A stretch of 5,863 nt of DNA. Origin: an uncultured Altererythrobacter sp. Its GTDB lineage: Bacteria > Pseudomonadota > Alphaproteobacteria > Sphingomonadales > Sphingomonadaceae. Location: positions 1 through 5,863 of the forward strand of contig CALFEA010000153.1 of assembly GCA_937950385.1 (NCBI GenBank). The letters run 5' to 3'. This document shows, one piece after another, positions 1 through 5,863 of the stretch (position 1 is its first letter; each line of letters starts with the position of its first letter). The translations under genes were made by a program, and so were the position numbers. The notes beneath the pieces were generated by a model. That model did not search any database, had not been told where the DNA came from, and was given only the letters and a program-made list of their open reading frames with translations.

Positions 1-428
1 CTGGCGCGGATATTATCACCGGTCACCCAGAGGCGGGGCCGCATACCCACCGGACTTTGCAGGCGATTAAGGCGCATGGGATTAAAGCGGGCGTTGTGCT
101 TAATCCCGGTACGCCGGTCGATGTGCTCGACAATCTGATCGATCTGGCCGATTTGATTTTGGTGATGAGCGTGAACCCCGGCTTTGGCGGGCAAAGCTTC
201 ATCCATTCCCAGCTTGAAAAAATTCGCCGTATCCGCGCAATGATTGAGGCGACGGGGCGCGATATTCACCTTGAGGTCGACGGCGGCGTTAATCCTGAAA
301 CGGCGCAATTGTGTATTGAGGCAGGCGCGGATGTGCTGGTCGCGGGATCGGCCACATTTAAAGGCGGGCCGGAAAAATATGCGAGCAATATTGCGGCGCT
401 AAAAGGCGAGAAGCAGGGGGCAGCATGA
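1..428 (+). CDS. rpe: Ribulose-phosphate 3-epimerase, 3' part (5' end outside window)
   Basis: This enzyme interconverts D-ribulose 5-phosphate and D-xylulose 5-phosphate in the cytosolic pentose-phosphate (and Calvin) pathway. The reading frame is open from base 3, giving the last 141 residues; the family is usually about 220 residues, so roughly the N-terminal third is missing at the window edge. The ATG at base 57 is an internal Met, because family sequence runs on upstream of it. Visible family motifs are the HPEAGPH segment carrying a metal/active-site His, GVVLNPGTP, the [14 protein letters not shown] phosphate-loop region, and [10 protein letters not shown] with the catalytic Asp. The final [15 protein letters not shown] supplies the second phosphate-binding segment of the TIM barrel. 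The stop TGA overlaps the ATG of the next gene (ATGA, 425-428), which indicates translational coupling. The family assignment is secure; only the start is unknown. Confidence 0.96.
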   Translation, partial: GADIITGHPEAGPHTHRTLQAIKAHGIKAGVVLNPGTPVDVLDNLIDLADLILVMSVNPGFGGQSFIHSQLEKIRRIRAMIEATGRDIHLEVDGGVNPETAQLCIEAGADVLVAGSATFKGGPEKYASNIAALKGEKQGAA

Positions 429-2902
429 CCGATACGGTTTTGACTAGGGGCGCGAAGGGCGATCTAGCCGATCTGGAAGCTACAGATTTGTTTGGCGAAA
501 TCCCTCCAAAACCCGCCAAGAAGAAACCTGCCGCTAAAAAAACTGCCTCTAAGAAAGCTGCGTCCAAGAAGAAGCCCGCCGCGAAAAAAGAGGCGGCAAA
601 AAAACCAGTTGCCAAGAAGCCTGCTGCTAAAAAGGTGCCCGTTAAGAAGGCTCCTGCAGCGAAGGCATCTGCCCAGAAGGTCGCACCCAAGAAGCCAGCA
701 TCCAAAAAAGCTGCGCCAAAAACCGCCAAAGCTCCGGCTTCTAAATCCCAGTCGAGCAAGCCCAAGTCGAGCAAACCCAAGTCGCCCAAACCTAAGTCGG
801 CAAAGACTGCGCCTGACAAAGTCAAAAAGGGGAAAGCTATCTCCAAGACCGCAACAAAGCCCGCCGCTAAAACAGCGCCCGCTGCAAAAAGCCCAGCTAA
901 GCAGTCGGCTAAGCCCAAGGCTGCTGAGCCATCGGCTATTCCGCTGAACAAATCTGCGCCCAATGATCAAGATTTGATCGCAGAAGCCCCGCCTCAGCAG
1001 AAGGCGGCGCCAAAAGCGCCGCCGGCTCCAAAACCCGTACCAGAGGTCAAAGCCGCTCCAGAGCCAATAGCGGCACCTGCTGCTAAACCAGTGGCACAGG
1101 CCGCGCCGCCAGTTGCAGACACGCCCACGAGCAAGCCTGAAGACGGCTCGCATTGGGATGGATCAGAAGCGCTTGCCCCGTCACGCGCGCTGACATTGTC
1201 GGATTTTGCGCCGCCATCCTCTGGTCCGGTGGAGCGGATGATCCGCTTGGCCTACCGCATTGGTATTCCCGGCCCTACGCTCACCTCGCCCTTCCGCAAG
1301 CCTGCGAAAACGCGCATTCTTGCAACGGTCAAGGCGCCGCCATTGGGCAAGCGCGCCGCTGGCATGGCATTGCGCGCCGGGCATTTCCTTATTCACGGCG
1401 TCAAAGCCCCGATTGCCGAGATGGATTTTGCGCCAGCACAGGGCCGCCTCACCCCTCCTTTCGAACGTGTGGTTCACGGCTTTAGCTGGATGCGCGATTT
1501 GGCCGCCTCTGCCCCGCGGGAGCAATGCGCTGCGACAGCGGAGCGCGTCACACAAAGCTGGCTCGATGCCAATCCTAAGCCTGATAAAAGTGACGCGTGG
1601 AAAGTGGAGCATGTCGGCGCCCGTGTGCTTGCATGGTTGATGCATGCGCCCTTGCTGATGTCGCGCGATGACAGTGCATGGCGCGGGCGCATGCTGGCCG
1701 CGATTGAGGCGAATGCCCGCTGGCTCGATCATCATGTGAGCCATGAGAATGATCGGCTGGCAGAAATTTCTGGCTGGGCCGGTGTTACGGCCGCAGGGCT
1801 GCTTTTGCCAGAAGGCAAGCCGCGGCGTTTGTTCGGTGAGGCTGGGCTGCTGAAAGCTCTGGGTGATTTGGTGGCCGAGGATGGCGGCGTTTTGTCGCGC
1901 AGCCCGATGGCGCAAATGGATGCGATTGCGCTGCTGATTGACTTGCGCAGCTGTTATGAAGCGGTGGAAATTGAAATGCCATCGGCACTGGGCGTGATGC
2001 TGGAGCTGCTGGTTCCGCCATTGCTCGCGCTGCGCCACGGCGACGGCGGTCTGGGCAGCTGGCAAGGCGCAGGCGCGACCAGCGCCGAGGAGCTTTCCAC
2101 GCTGATTGAAGCCAGCGGCGTGCGCACGCGCCCGCTTAAAGATATTCGTCAATGGGGTTTCCAGCGTCTGACTGGCGGTAAAACCACCGTGCAATTCGAT
2201 GCCGCCCCGCCGCCGCGTGCGCGCTATGCCCGCTTTGGCTGCGCGTCGACATTGGCATTTGAAATGTCCGATGGCTCGCACCGTTTGATCGTCAATTGCG
2301 GCGGTGCAGCGGTTGCAGGCGGCCAAGTGCCTGCGCGTATTGAACAAGGTCTGCGGGCCAGTGCAGCGCATTCTACGCTTGTGCTCGACAATGTGAATTC
2401 CACCTCGGTTTTGATTAAGGGCAAGCTGGGCAAGGGCGTCGAGCTGGTGGAAGTCGACAAGCGCCTGGTCCCGCAAAAGGGCGGTGAGGCCACCCGGGTT
2501 GAGGCTTGCCATGATGGCTACACCTCGCGCTTTGACTTGATGCACCGGCGCATTTTGATGCTCGGTCATGACGGCGACGAATTGCGCGGCGAGGATATTT
2601 TGCTGCCCTCATCCAAGCGTGCGAAACGCGGCAAAATCAGCTTTGCTATGCGGTTCCACCTTGGCCTGCATGTGGAGGCCCGTGTGGCAGAGGACCGGCG
2701 CGGGGCAAGTCTGGTTCTGCCCGATGGATCCTTGTGGCAATTTCGCCTGGCAGGCGATGATAGCCGCGCGGAAGTCAGCTTGGAGGAGAGCCTTTGGGTA
2801 GATGGCGCTGGCAAGCCGCATCCGATTGAACAATTGGTCGTGCAAGGCATGGCCTCACGCGGCGGGGAGCAATTCTCCTGGCTGTTTAAGAAAATGAGCT
2901 AA
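425..2902 (+). CDS. Heparinase II/III-like protein with long histone H1-like Lys/Ala/Pro-rich N-terminal tail
   Basis: The protein has 825 residues in three parts. Residues 1-30 are a short mixed lead containing an acidic stretch ([13 protein letters not shown]). Residues 31-170 are a strongly basic low-complexity tail with about 47 Lys, only three acidic residues and no Arg. Residues 171-255 form a Pro/Ala-rich linker. The folded part starts near residue 258-272 ([12 protein letters not shown]) with an alpha-helical region to about 580. A beta-sandwich of the heparinase II/III C-terminal type follows: RLIVNCGG near 620, [14 protein letters not shown] near 647-660, [14 protein letters not shown] near 696-709, RGEDIL near 721, [11 protein letters not shown] near 742-752. 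Relatives are polysaccharide-lyase-like, but the substrate of this branch is unknown and I cannot confirm the lyase catalytic residues. No signal peptide is visible, so it looks cytoplasmic as written. The start at 425 is supported by the ATGA overlap with rpe, an AGGGGG (415-420) four bases upstream, and an unbroken frame; ATG 1238 is an alternative start. purH follows after 15 bases. Confidence 0.85.
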   Translation: MTDTVLTRGAKGDLADLEATDLFGEIPPKPAKKKPAAKKTASKKAASKKKPAAKKEAAKKPVAKKPAAKKVPVKKAPAAKASAQKVAPKKPASKKAAPKTAKAPASKSQSSKPKSSKPKSPKPKSAKTAPDKVKKGKAISKTATKPAAKTAPAAKSPAKQSAKPKAAEPSAIPLNKSAPNDQDLIAEAPPQQKAAPKAPPAPKPVPEVKAAPEPIAAPAAKPVAQAAPPVADTPTSKPEDGSHWDGSEALAPSRALTLSDFAPPSSGPVERMIRLAYRIGIPGPTLTSPFRKPAKTRILATVKAPPLGKRAAGMALRAGHFLIHGVKAPIAEMDFAPAQGRLTPPFERVVHGFSWMRDLAASAPREQCAATAERVTQSWLDANPKPDKSDAWKVEHVGARVLAWLMHAPLLMSRDDSAWRGRMLAAIEANARWLDHHVSHENDRLAEISGWAGVTAAGLLLPEGKPRRLFGEAGLLKALGDLVAEDGGVLSRSPMAQMDAIALLIDLRSCYEAVEIEMPSALGVMLELLVPPLLALRHGDGGLGSWQGAGATSAEELSTLIEASGVRTRPLKDIRQWGFQRLTGGKTTVQFDAAPPPRARYARFGCASTLAFEMSDGSHRLIVNCGGAAVAGGQVPARIEQGLRASAAHSTLVLDNVNSTSVLIKGKLGKGVELVEVDKRLVPQKGGEATRVEACHDGYTSRFDLMHRRILMLGHDGDELRGEDILLPSSKRAKRGKISFAMRFHLGLHVEARVAEDRRGASLVLPDGSLWQFRLAGDDSRAEVSLEESLWVDGAGKPHPIEQLVVQGMASRGGEQFSWLFKKMS
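515..934 (+). other. Region encoding the histone H1-like Lys-rich tail (residues 31-170)
   Basis: This part of the heparinase-like gene encodes irregular KK-A/P-A and SKPK-type repeats, about one third Lys, with Ala, Pro and Ser making up most of the rest. Arg is completely absent from residue 9 to residue 253. Both AAA and AAG codons are used throughout, which argues for selection on the protein rather than a recent expansion of one DNA triplet. Tails of this kind occur in bacterial histone H1-like proteins such as AlgP and PhaF, where they bind DNA or other polyanions. A binding role here is inference from composition alone. Confidence 0.85.
752..796 (+). repeat. Three tandem 15-bp units coding for S-S/P-K-P-K
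   Basis: Three consecutive in-frame 15-base units start at 752, 767 and 782. The first two differ at one base (AAG versus AAA for Lys); the third is more diverged. They encode [10 protein letters not shown] and SPKPK, residues 110-124 of the heparinase-like protein. Because the length is a multiple of three, copy-number change would keep the frame, so the tail could vary in length between strains. Confidence 0.8.
1228..1240 (+). promoter_or_regulatory. Possible internal ribosome binding site and ATG for a tail-less heparinase-like form
   Basis: The sequence GGTGGAGCGG directly precedes an in-frame ATG at 1238 (Met272). This Met lies exactly where the family-like folded region begins ([12 protein letters not shown]). 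The purine-rich GGTGGAG could act as a Shine-Dalgarno sequence, although GGAG ends only three bases before the ATG, closer than ideal. If used, it would give a 554-residue protein without tail or linker, near the length I recall for untailed relatives. It could equally be the ancestral start, kept after the tail was added. No promoter was identified for it. Confidence 0.35.
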
Positions 2903-2917
2903 GAAGGCGTAGGTTTC

Positions 2918-4540
2918 ATGAGTGATGTGGTAATTAAACGGGCGCTGCTTTCAGTGTCCGACAAAAGCGGTTTGGCCGATCTGGGCAAGACATTGGCCGC
3001 GCGCGGTGTTGAGCTTGTTTCCACCGGCGGCACAGCCAAAGCTTTGCGCGATGCGGGCCTTGATGTGCGCGACATATCCGAACTGACGGGCTTTCCTGAA
3101 ATGATGGATGGCCGCGTAAAAACGCTGCATCCCAATGTTCATGGCGGATTGCTGGCTGTGCGCGACAATGCCGAACATACCGCTGCAATGGAGGCGCATG
3201 GGATCGGCGCAATCGAATTGGTCGTGGTCAATCTCTATCCGTTTGAGGCGACAGTGGCCAAAGGCGCAGAGCGCGCTGAGATTATCGAAAACATCGATAT
3301 TGGCGGGCCATCAATGGTGCGTTCTGCGGCGAAGAACCACGGCTTTGTCACCATCGTCACGGACCCCACAGATTACGCCGGTTTGACTGAGGAATTGGAC
3401 GCGAAAGACGGCGCCACCGGCGAAGCATTCCGCATTCGCATGGCAGGCAAGGCTTACGCTCGCACCGCCGCTTATGATGCAGCGATTGCCAATTGGTTCG
3501 CCTTTGGTGATGCATTTACCCATCCGCTTGGGACAGAAGCATTGGGCGCAACGCCCTTTGTGGACACGATGCCGCTGGCGTTCAAACGCGCCGATACGCT
3601 TCGTTATGGAGAGAACCCGCATCAAGGCGCAGCATCCTATGTGCCGCAAGTTCTGGGTGCGCGCGGCGTTCCGCAGGCAGAGCAATTGCAAGGCAAGGCG
3701 CTCAGCTACAACAACTTAAACGATGCCGATGCGGCGCTGGAATTGGCGGCGGAATTTGATGGCGGCGAGCCTGCCGTCGTGATCGTCAAACACGCCAACC
3801 CATGCGGCGTTGCCCAAGGCGCGACTTTGTTGGAGGCTTGGGAAGCGGCATTGCAATGCGACAGCGTCTCTGCCTTTGGCGGGATTGTCGCGGTAAACAC
3901 TGAATTGGACGGCGCAACAGCTGAGGCCATTGCCAAGATTTTCACCGAAGTCGTTATCGCGCCCAAGGTGTCAGCCGAGGCCCGCGAAATCTTCGCCAAG
4001 AAGAAAAACTTGCGCATTTTGGAATGCGGCACTTTGCCCGATCCGCGCCGGGGCGGCTTTATTATGAAGACCATTGCGGGCGGCATGCTGCTGCAAAACC
4101 GAGACAATGGTGCGATTTCTCAAGGTGATTTGAAGGTTGTGACCGACCGCGAACCGACACCGCAAGAATTGAAAGATTGCTTGTTTGCCTGGACGGTTGC
4201 TCGCCATGTGAAATCCAATGCCATCGTCTACGCCAAGAATGGCGCGACCGCTGGGATTGGCGCTGGCCAAATGAACCGGCGCGACAGTTCGCGCATTGCG
4301 GCGATGAAGGCGGCAGAGGCGGCTGAAACCTACAAATGGAGCGAAAGCCGCGCGATTGGCAGCGCGGTTGCGTCCGATGCATTCTTCCCATTTGCCGATG
4401 GATTGCTGGCCGCAGCAGAAGCCGGTGCGACCGCGATTATTCAGCCGGGCGGCTCCATCCGTGATGAAGAAGTGATTGCCGCTGCCAATGAAAAGGGCCT
4501 TGCAATGGTCTTCACTGGCATGCGGCATTTCAGGCATTAA
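2918..4540 (+). CDS. purH: Bifunctional AICAR transformylase / IMP cyclohydrolase
   Basis: PurH carries out the last two steps of de novo purine synthesis: formylation of AICAR with 10-formyltetrahydrofolate to FAICAR, then ring closure to IMP, in the cytosol. At 540 residues it is about full family length. The N-terminal IMP cyclohydrolase (MGS-like) domain shows SVSDKSGL at 12-19, STGGTAKAL at 35-43, [13 protein letters not shown] at 67-79 and [17 protein letters not shown] at 125-141. The transformylase domain shows LRYGENPHQ at 228-236, [12 protein letters not shown] at 262-273, the catalytic Lys-His pair in VKHANPCGV (K291, H292), [10 protein letters not shown] at 318-327 and the C-terminal [14 protein letters not shown] and FTGMRHFRH. 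The ATG is preceded by GAAGG (2903-2907) and agrees with the family start. It follows the heparinase-like gene by 15 bases, so co-transcription is likely. No strong intrinsic terminator follows it. Confidence 0.98.
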   Translation: MSDVVIKRALLSVSDKSGLADLGKTLAARGVELVSTGGTAKALRDAGLDVRDISELTGFPEMMDGRVKTLHPNVHGGLLAVRDNAEHTAAMEAHGIGAIELVVVNLYPFEATVAKGAERAEIIENIDIGGPSMVRSAAKNHGFVTIVTDPTDYAGLTEELDAKDGATGEAFRIRMAGKAYARTAAYDAAIANWFAFGDAFTHPLGTEALGATPFVDTMPLAFKRADTLRYGENPHQGAASYVPQVLGARGVPQAEQLQGKALSYNNLNDADAALELAAEFDGGEPAVVIVKHANPCGVAQGATLLEAWEAALQCDSVSAFGGIVAVNTELDGATAEAIAKIFTEVVIAPKVSAEAREIFAKKKNLRILECGTLPDPRRGGFIMKTIAGGMLLQNRDNGAISQGDLKVVTDREPTPQELKDCLFAWTVARHVKSNAIVYAKNGATAGIGAGQMNRRDSSRIAAMKAAEAAETYKWSESRAIGSAVASDAFFPFADGLLAAAEAGATAIIQPGGSIRDEEVIAAANEKGLAMVFTGMRHFRH

Positions 4541-4819
4541 AGCGCCTACGATGACTGCGTGATTTTGCGGCAAAGTAAGGCGATCATCTCGCCCCGTCTC
4601 GCGTCTGGCCTCGCCATCTACCCATTTGACCTCATCATCTCAGCGTGCCTCGAAGCACCCTAAAATCGCGTCCAAACTCTGCTTGCCTGCGTAGCTTTAG
4701 CTGTAACCAATCACGCGGTTGCAACGTATAAACAAATATCAAACGCCGTGTTCACTAACTGGCAAGTGATCCTGAGTATAAACACTAGGACGACGATTCG
4801 AGATAAGAGAGTTTCCCCA
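4541..4819. other. Intergenic gap between purH and the small membrane peptide gene
   Basis: These 279 bases hold no convincing gene. The left half is GC-rich like its surroundings; the right half from about 4690 is distinctly AT-richer, as expected for a promoter region. A weak 5-bp stem (GGCGA 4579-4583 with TCGCC 4589-4593) lies 38 bases past the purH stop, but without a following T-run it is not a credible intrinsic terminator. No tRNA, small RNA or riboswitch fold was recognised by eye. Confidence 0.6.
4726..4784 (+). promoter_or_regulatory. Putative promoter region for the small peptide-msrA pair, with repeated GTATAAACA
   Basis: Two identical 9-base copies of GTATAAACA lie at 4726-4734 and 4776-4784, exactly 50 bases apart. 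Each contains TATAAA (4727-4732 and 4777-4782), which resembles a sigma-70 -10 box. No good -35 box sits at the usual 16-18 base distance from either, so promoter function rests on AT-richness and position alone. The second copy would leave an untranslated leader of about 30 bases before the ATG at 4820. No GGAAC/CGTT pair typical of the alphaproteobacterial EcfG stress sigma factor was seen. Confidence 0.3.
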
Positions 4820-4987
4820 ATGGGCCTGTTTAAACCTGACCTCTACCGCAACTTTGCAATCGGCTTTTTGCTGGGCGCGCTGGTTGTGGTTGCCAATGCT
4901 TCACCTGATTGGGAAGCAGAGTTTTCAGGTAAGGCCTATGCAGCGGAAAATGATCAAGTCGCGCAATCCGTCGAAAAGGCTCCATGA
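4820..4987 (+). CDS. Small single-helix membrane or exported peptide upstream of msrA
   Basis: I do not recognise a named family. The 55-residue product has a short N-terminal region with positive charges (MGLFKPDLYR), a hydrophobic segment at residues 12-25 (FAIGFLLGALVVVA), then a polar, mostly acidic tail with only two Lys. This fits a single-pass inner-membrane peptide with the tail in the periplasm. VVVANA-S (residues 22-28) also resembles a signal-peptidase I site, which would release a 28-residue peptide. The start at 4820 is preferred over the in-frame ATG at 4748 because AAGAGAG (4805-4811) lies eight bases upstream and the added 24 residues are polar and unremarkable. The stop overlaps the msrA start by ATGA, so translation is probably coupled and a shared envelope role is plausible. 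Confidence 0.65.
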   Translation: MGLFKPDLYRNFAIGFLLGALVVVANASPDWEAEFSGKAYAAENDQVAQSVEKAP

Positions 4988-5670
4988 AACAAATCATCAC
5001 GCTAGCGGTCGCATCCGCTGTTGCTCTGTCCGGTTGCCAAGCGGCTCCGGTCTCTGCTGAAAACATCGTGCAGGCACCTGCCGCCAAGCGCGTATCCAAA
5101 GAAACCGGCGGCTTGAAAGTCGCGATCTTTGCTGGCGGCTGTTTCTGGGGCGTCGAAGGCGTCTTCTCCCACACCAAAGGCGTAAAGCGCGCCGTATCCG
5201 GCTATCACGGCGGATCCGCAGCAACCGCCACTTACAAACAAACCAACACGGGCGTTACCGGTCATGCTGAGGCGGTGCGGGTCGTCTATGATCCCAAAGT
5301 CATCCGCTATGACCAATTGCTTAGGATATTCTTCTCCGTTGTCGCTGATCCCACATTGCGCAATCGCCAAGGGCCGGATCGCGGCCCGCAATATCGCGCT
5401 GCGCTTGTGCCGCTCAATGCAGAACAGCGCGCTATCGCCAGTTCATATCTGTCGCAAATGCAATCCTCGGGCAGATGGAAGCGACCAATCGTCACGAAGA
5501 CGGAACGCTACCGTAAGTTTTACGCGGCTGAAAATTACCATCAGGATTTCATGGCTCGCAACCCAAGCCATGGATATATTAAGCGCTGGGACAAGCCCAA
5601 GGTTGCCGGGCTAAAGCGTCTATATCCCAGCCTGTTCCGAGCCAGCTTCTTGCGCGATCATAAGTCCTAA
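4984..5670 (+). CDS. msrA: Peptide-methionine (S)-S-oxide reductase, predicted lipoprotein
   Basis: MsrA reduces the S-epimer of methionine sulfoxide in proteins, repairing oxidative damage. The 228-residue product begins with a lipoprotein signal: a Lys in MKQ, a hydrophobic stretch, and the lipobox LSGC with Cys18. Gln at the +2 position suggests outer-membrane sorting by the E. coli rule. The catalytic domain starts near residue 45 with VAIFAGGCFWGVEGVF, where Cys53 is the nucleophile. It continues with SGYHGG (72-77), GHAEAVRVVYD (93-103, Glu96), RQGPDRGPQYRAAL (128-141) and AAENYHQDF (181-189), all MsrA signatures. Apart from Cys18 and Cys53 there is no cysteine, so the C-terminal resolving Cys found in many MsrAs is absent. 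AAGG (4976-4979) precedes the ATG, which overlaps the stop of the small peptide gene. Function is secure; envelope location is a strong prediction. Confidence 0.95.
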   Translation: MKQIITLAVASAVALSGCQAAPVSAENIVQAPAAKRVSKETGGLKVAIFAGGCFWGVEGVFSHTKGVKRAVSGYHGGSAATATYKQTNTGVTGHAEAVRVVYDPKVIRYDQLLRIFFSVVADPTLRNRQGPDRGPQYRAALVPLNAEQRAIASSYLSQMQSSGRWKRPIVTKTERYRKFYAAENYHQDFMARNPSHGYIKRWDKPKVAGLKRLYPSLFRASFLRDHKS

Positions 5671-5699
5671 CCGCAATATCTGGCGCTGAAGGCTAAGGT

Positions 5700-5715
5700 G
5701 CTCTATATATAGAGC
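5700..5715. promoter_or_regulatory. Perfect 16-bp palindrome abutting the Fur-family start; possible operator or -10 region
   Basis: GCTCTATATATAGAGC is a perfect inverted repeat that ends one base before the regulator ATG at 5717. Its AT-rich core with GC-containing ends suits a dimeric regulator such as Fur/Zur, so autoregulation is a reasonable guess, but it does not match a Zur or Fur box that I can state with certainty. The core TATATA (5704-5709) could also serve as a -10 box; transcription would then begin almost at the ATG, giving a nearly leaderless message. The msrA stop is 29 bases upstream, leaving little other room for a promoter outside the msrA coding sequence. Confidence 0.45.
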
Positions 5716-5716
5716 T

Positions 5717-5863
5717 ATGGCCAAACACGCGCACGCACACACAGAACATTCCGGCGATGATTTACTGGGCGCTGCCCGCGACGCTTTAACCGGCGCAGGC
5801 GAGCAATGGACGGGTCTGCGCGAAGCCGTTTTTGCAGAACTGGTTCAGCATGAGCGCCCTGCC
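5717..5863 (+). CDS. Fur-family (Zur-like) transcriptional regulator, N-terminal 49 residues
   Basis: The frame starts at ATG 5717 and stays open to the window edge. The visible 49 residues begin with a His-rich lead (His at 4, 6, 8 and 11), then LLGAARDALTGAGEQWTGLREAVFAELVQHERPA. This matches the first winged-helix segment of Fur-family regulators, where a helix ending in (Q/R)-W/R-T-x-x-R-x-x-V is followed by a short helix and RPA(S). The pattern resembles the Zur-like members common in alphaproteobacteria, but the metal ligands lie beyond the window, so zinc versus iron cannot be decided. No Shine-Dalgarno sits at normal distance: AAGG (5695-5698) is 18 bases away and AGAG (5711-5714) only two. 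The start is still favoured because the family sequence begins shortly after it and an in-frame stop (TAG, 5711 region) closes the upstream frame. Confidence 0.8.
   Translation, partial: MAKHAHAHTEHSGDDLLGAARDALTGAGEQWTGLREAVFAELVQHERPA

Noticed and set aside
492..947. Plus-strand +1-frame ORF rich in Lys, Arg, Pro and Leu inside the tail, with A-runs at 536-542 and 598-604 (A_AAA_AAA in frame) that could allow frameshifting
   Set aside because: The alternative frame is a low-complexity echo of the AAG/CCC-rich DNA. The A_AAA_AAA heptamer arises simply from two Lys codons after GCA, no downstream stimulator structure was recognised, and the main frame remains open to a complete conserved domain.
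358..1153. Two overlapping minus-strand ORFs rich in Leu, Phe, Gly, Arg and Ala that look membrane-like
   Set aside because: They are the reverse complement of the Lys/Ala-rich tail: AAG/AAA read backwards give Leu/Phe codons and GCC gives Gly/Ala. They overlap each other in different frames and show no independent support.
1181..2569. Long minus-strand ORF of 462 codons opposite the heparinase-like gene
   Set aside because: It lies wholly antisense to a well-supported gene, its translation shows no recognisable domain, and its composition (Arg/Ala/His/Gln-rich) is that expected from the complement of GC-rich codons.
4579..4593. GGCGA-TCATC-TCGCC hairpin after purH as a terminator
   Set aside because: The stem is only five base pairs and no T-run follows; it is too weak to call an intrinsic terminator.
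3971..4640. Minus-strand frame running from the purH end into the gap, with a protein-like stretch (DDEVKWVDGEARRETGRDD) before its first ATG
   Set aside because: It is closed by a stop just upstream, has no ribosome binding site, and most of its length is antisense to purH. It might be a relic, but nothing else supports it.
4748..4819. Longer start (ATG 4748) for the small peptide gene
   Set aside because: The added 24 residues are polar and would bury the membrane segment in the middle of the protein; the ATG at 4820 has a well-spaced AAGAGAG and gives a normal N-terminal anchor or signal.
1..5863. Mobile elements, CRISPR arrays, RNA genes or a multi-gene defence system
   Set aside because: No transposase, integrase, terminal inverted repeat pair, regularly spaced repeat array, tRNA-like fold or defence domain was seen; apart from the tailed heparinase-like gene the window reads as ordinary chromosome.

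Overview
The window is a stretch of bacterial chromosome, compactly coded on the plus strand throughout. The best guess for the source is an alphaproteobacterium of the Sphingomonadales, probably Erythrobacteraceae-like. This rests on remembered similarity of the proteins, on the rpe / heparinase-like / purH order and on moderately high GC with relaxed codon use. No rRNA or other phylogenetic marker is present, so the placement is an inference.

Layout: (1) Bases 1-428 hold the 3' part of rpe (ribulose-phosphate 3-epimerase). (2) Bases 425-2902 encode an 825-residue heparinase II/III-like protein, overlapping the rpe stop by ATGA. It carries a long Lys/Ala/Pro-rich tail resembling the C-terminal domain of histone H1. 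(3) Bases 2918-4540 are purH, 15 bases downstream; these three genes look like one operon. (4) Bases 4541-4819 are a 279-base gap without a convincing gene, turning AT-rich towards its right end, where a promoter for the next unit is likely. (5) Bases 4820-4987 encode a 55-residue single-helix membrane or exported peptide. It overlaps by ATGA (6) bases 4984-5670, an MsrA methionine sulfoxide reductase with a lipoprotein signal. (7) From 5717 to the window edge is the start of a Fur/Zur-family metal regulator, preceded by a perfect 16-bp palindrome.

How the genes may work together: rpe and purH are housekeeping genes of pentose-phosphate and purine metabolism, linked through ribose 5-phosphate and PRPP. 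The heparinase-like gene between them has no obvious metabolic link. The small peptide and lipoprotein MsrA look like a translationally coupled pair for oxidative protein repair in the envelope. The regulator start may be a separate unit with its own control.

No mobile element, CRISPR array, phage gene or RNA gene was seen. The least ordinary items are the basic tail on the heparinase-like protein (with a possible internal start that would omit it), the palindrome abutting the regulator start, and the single-cysteine lipoprotein MsrA with its small partner.
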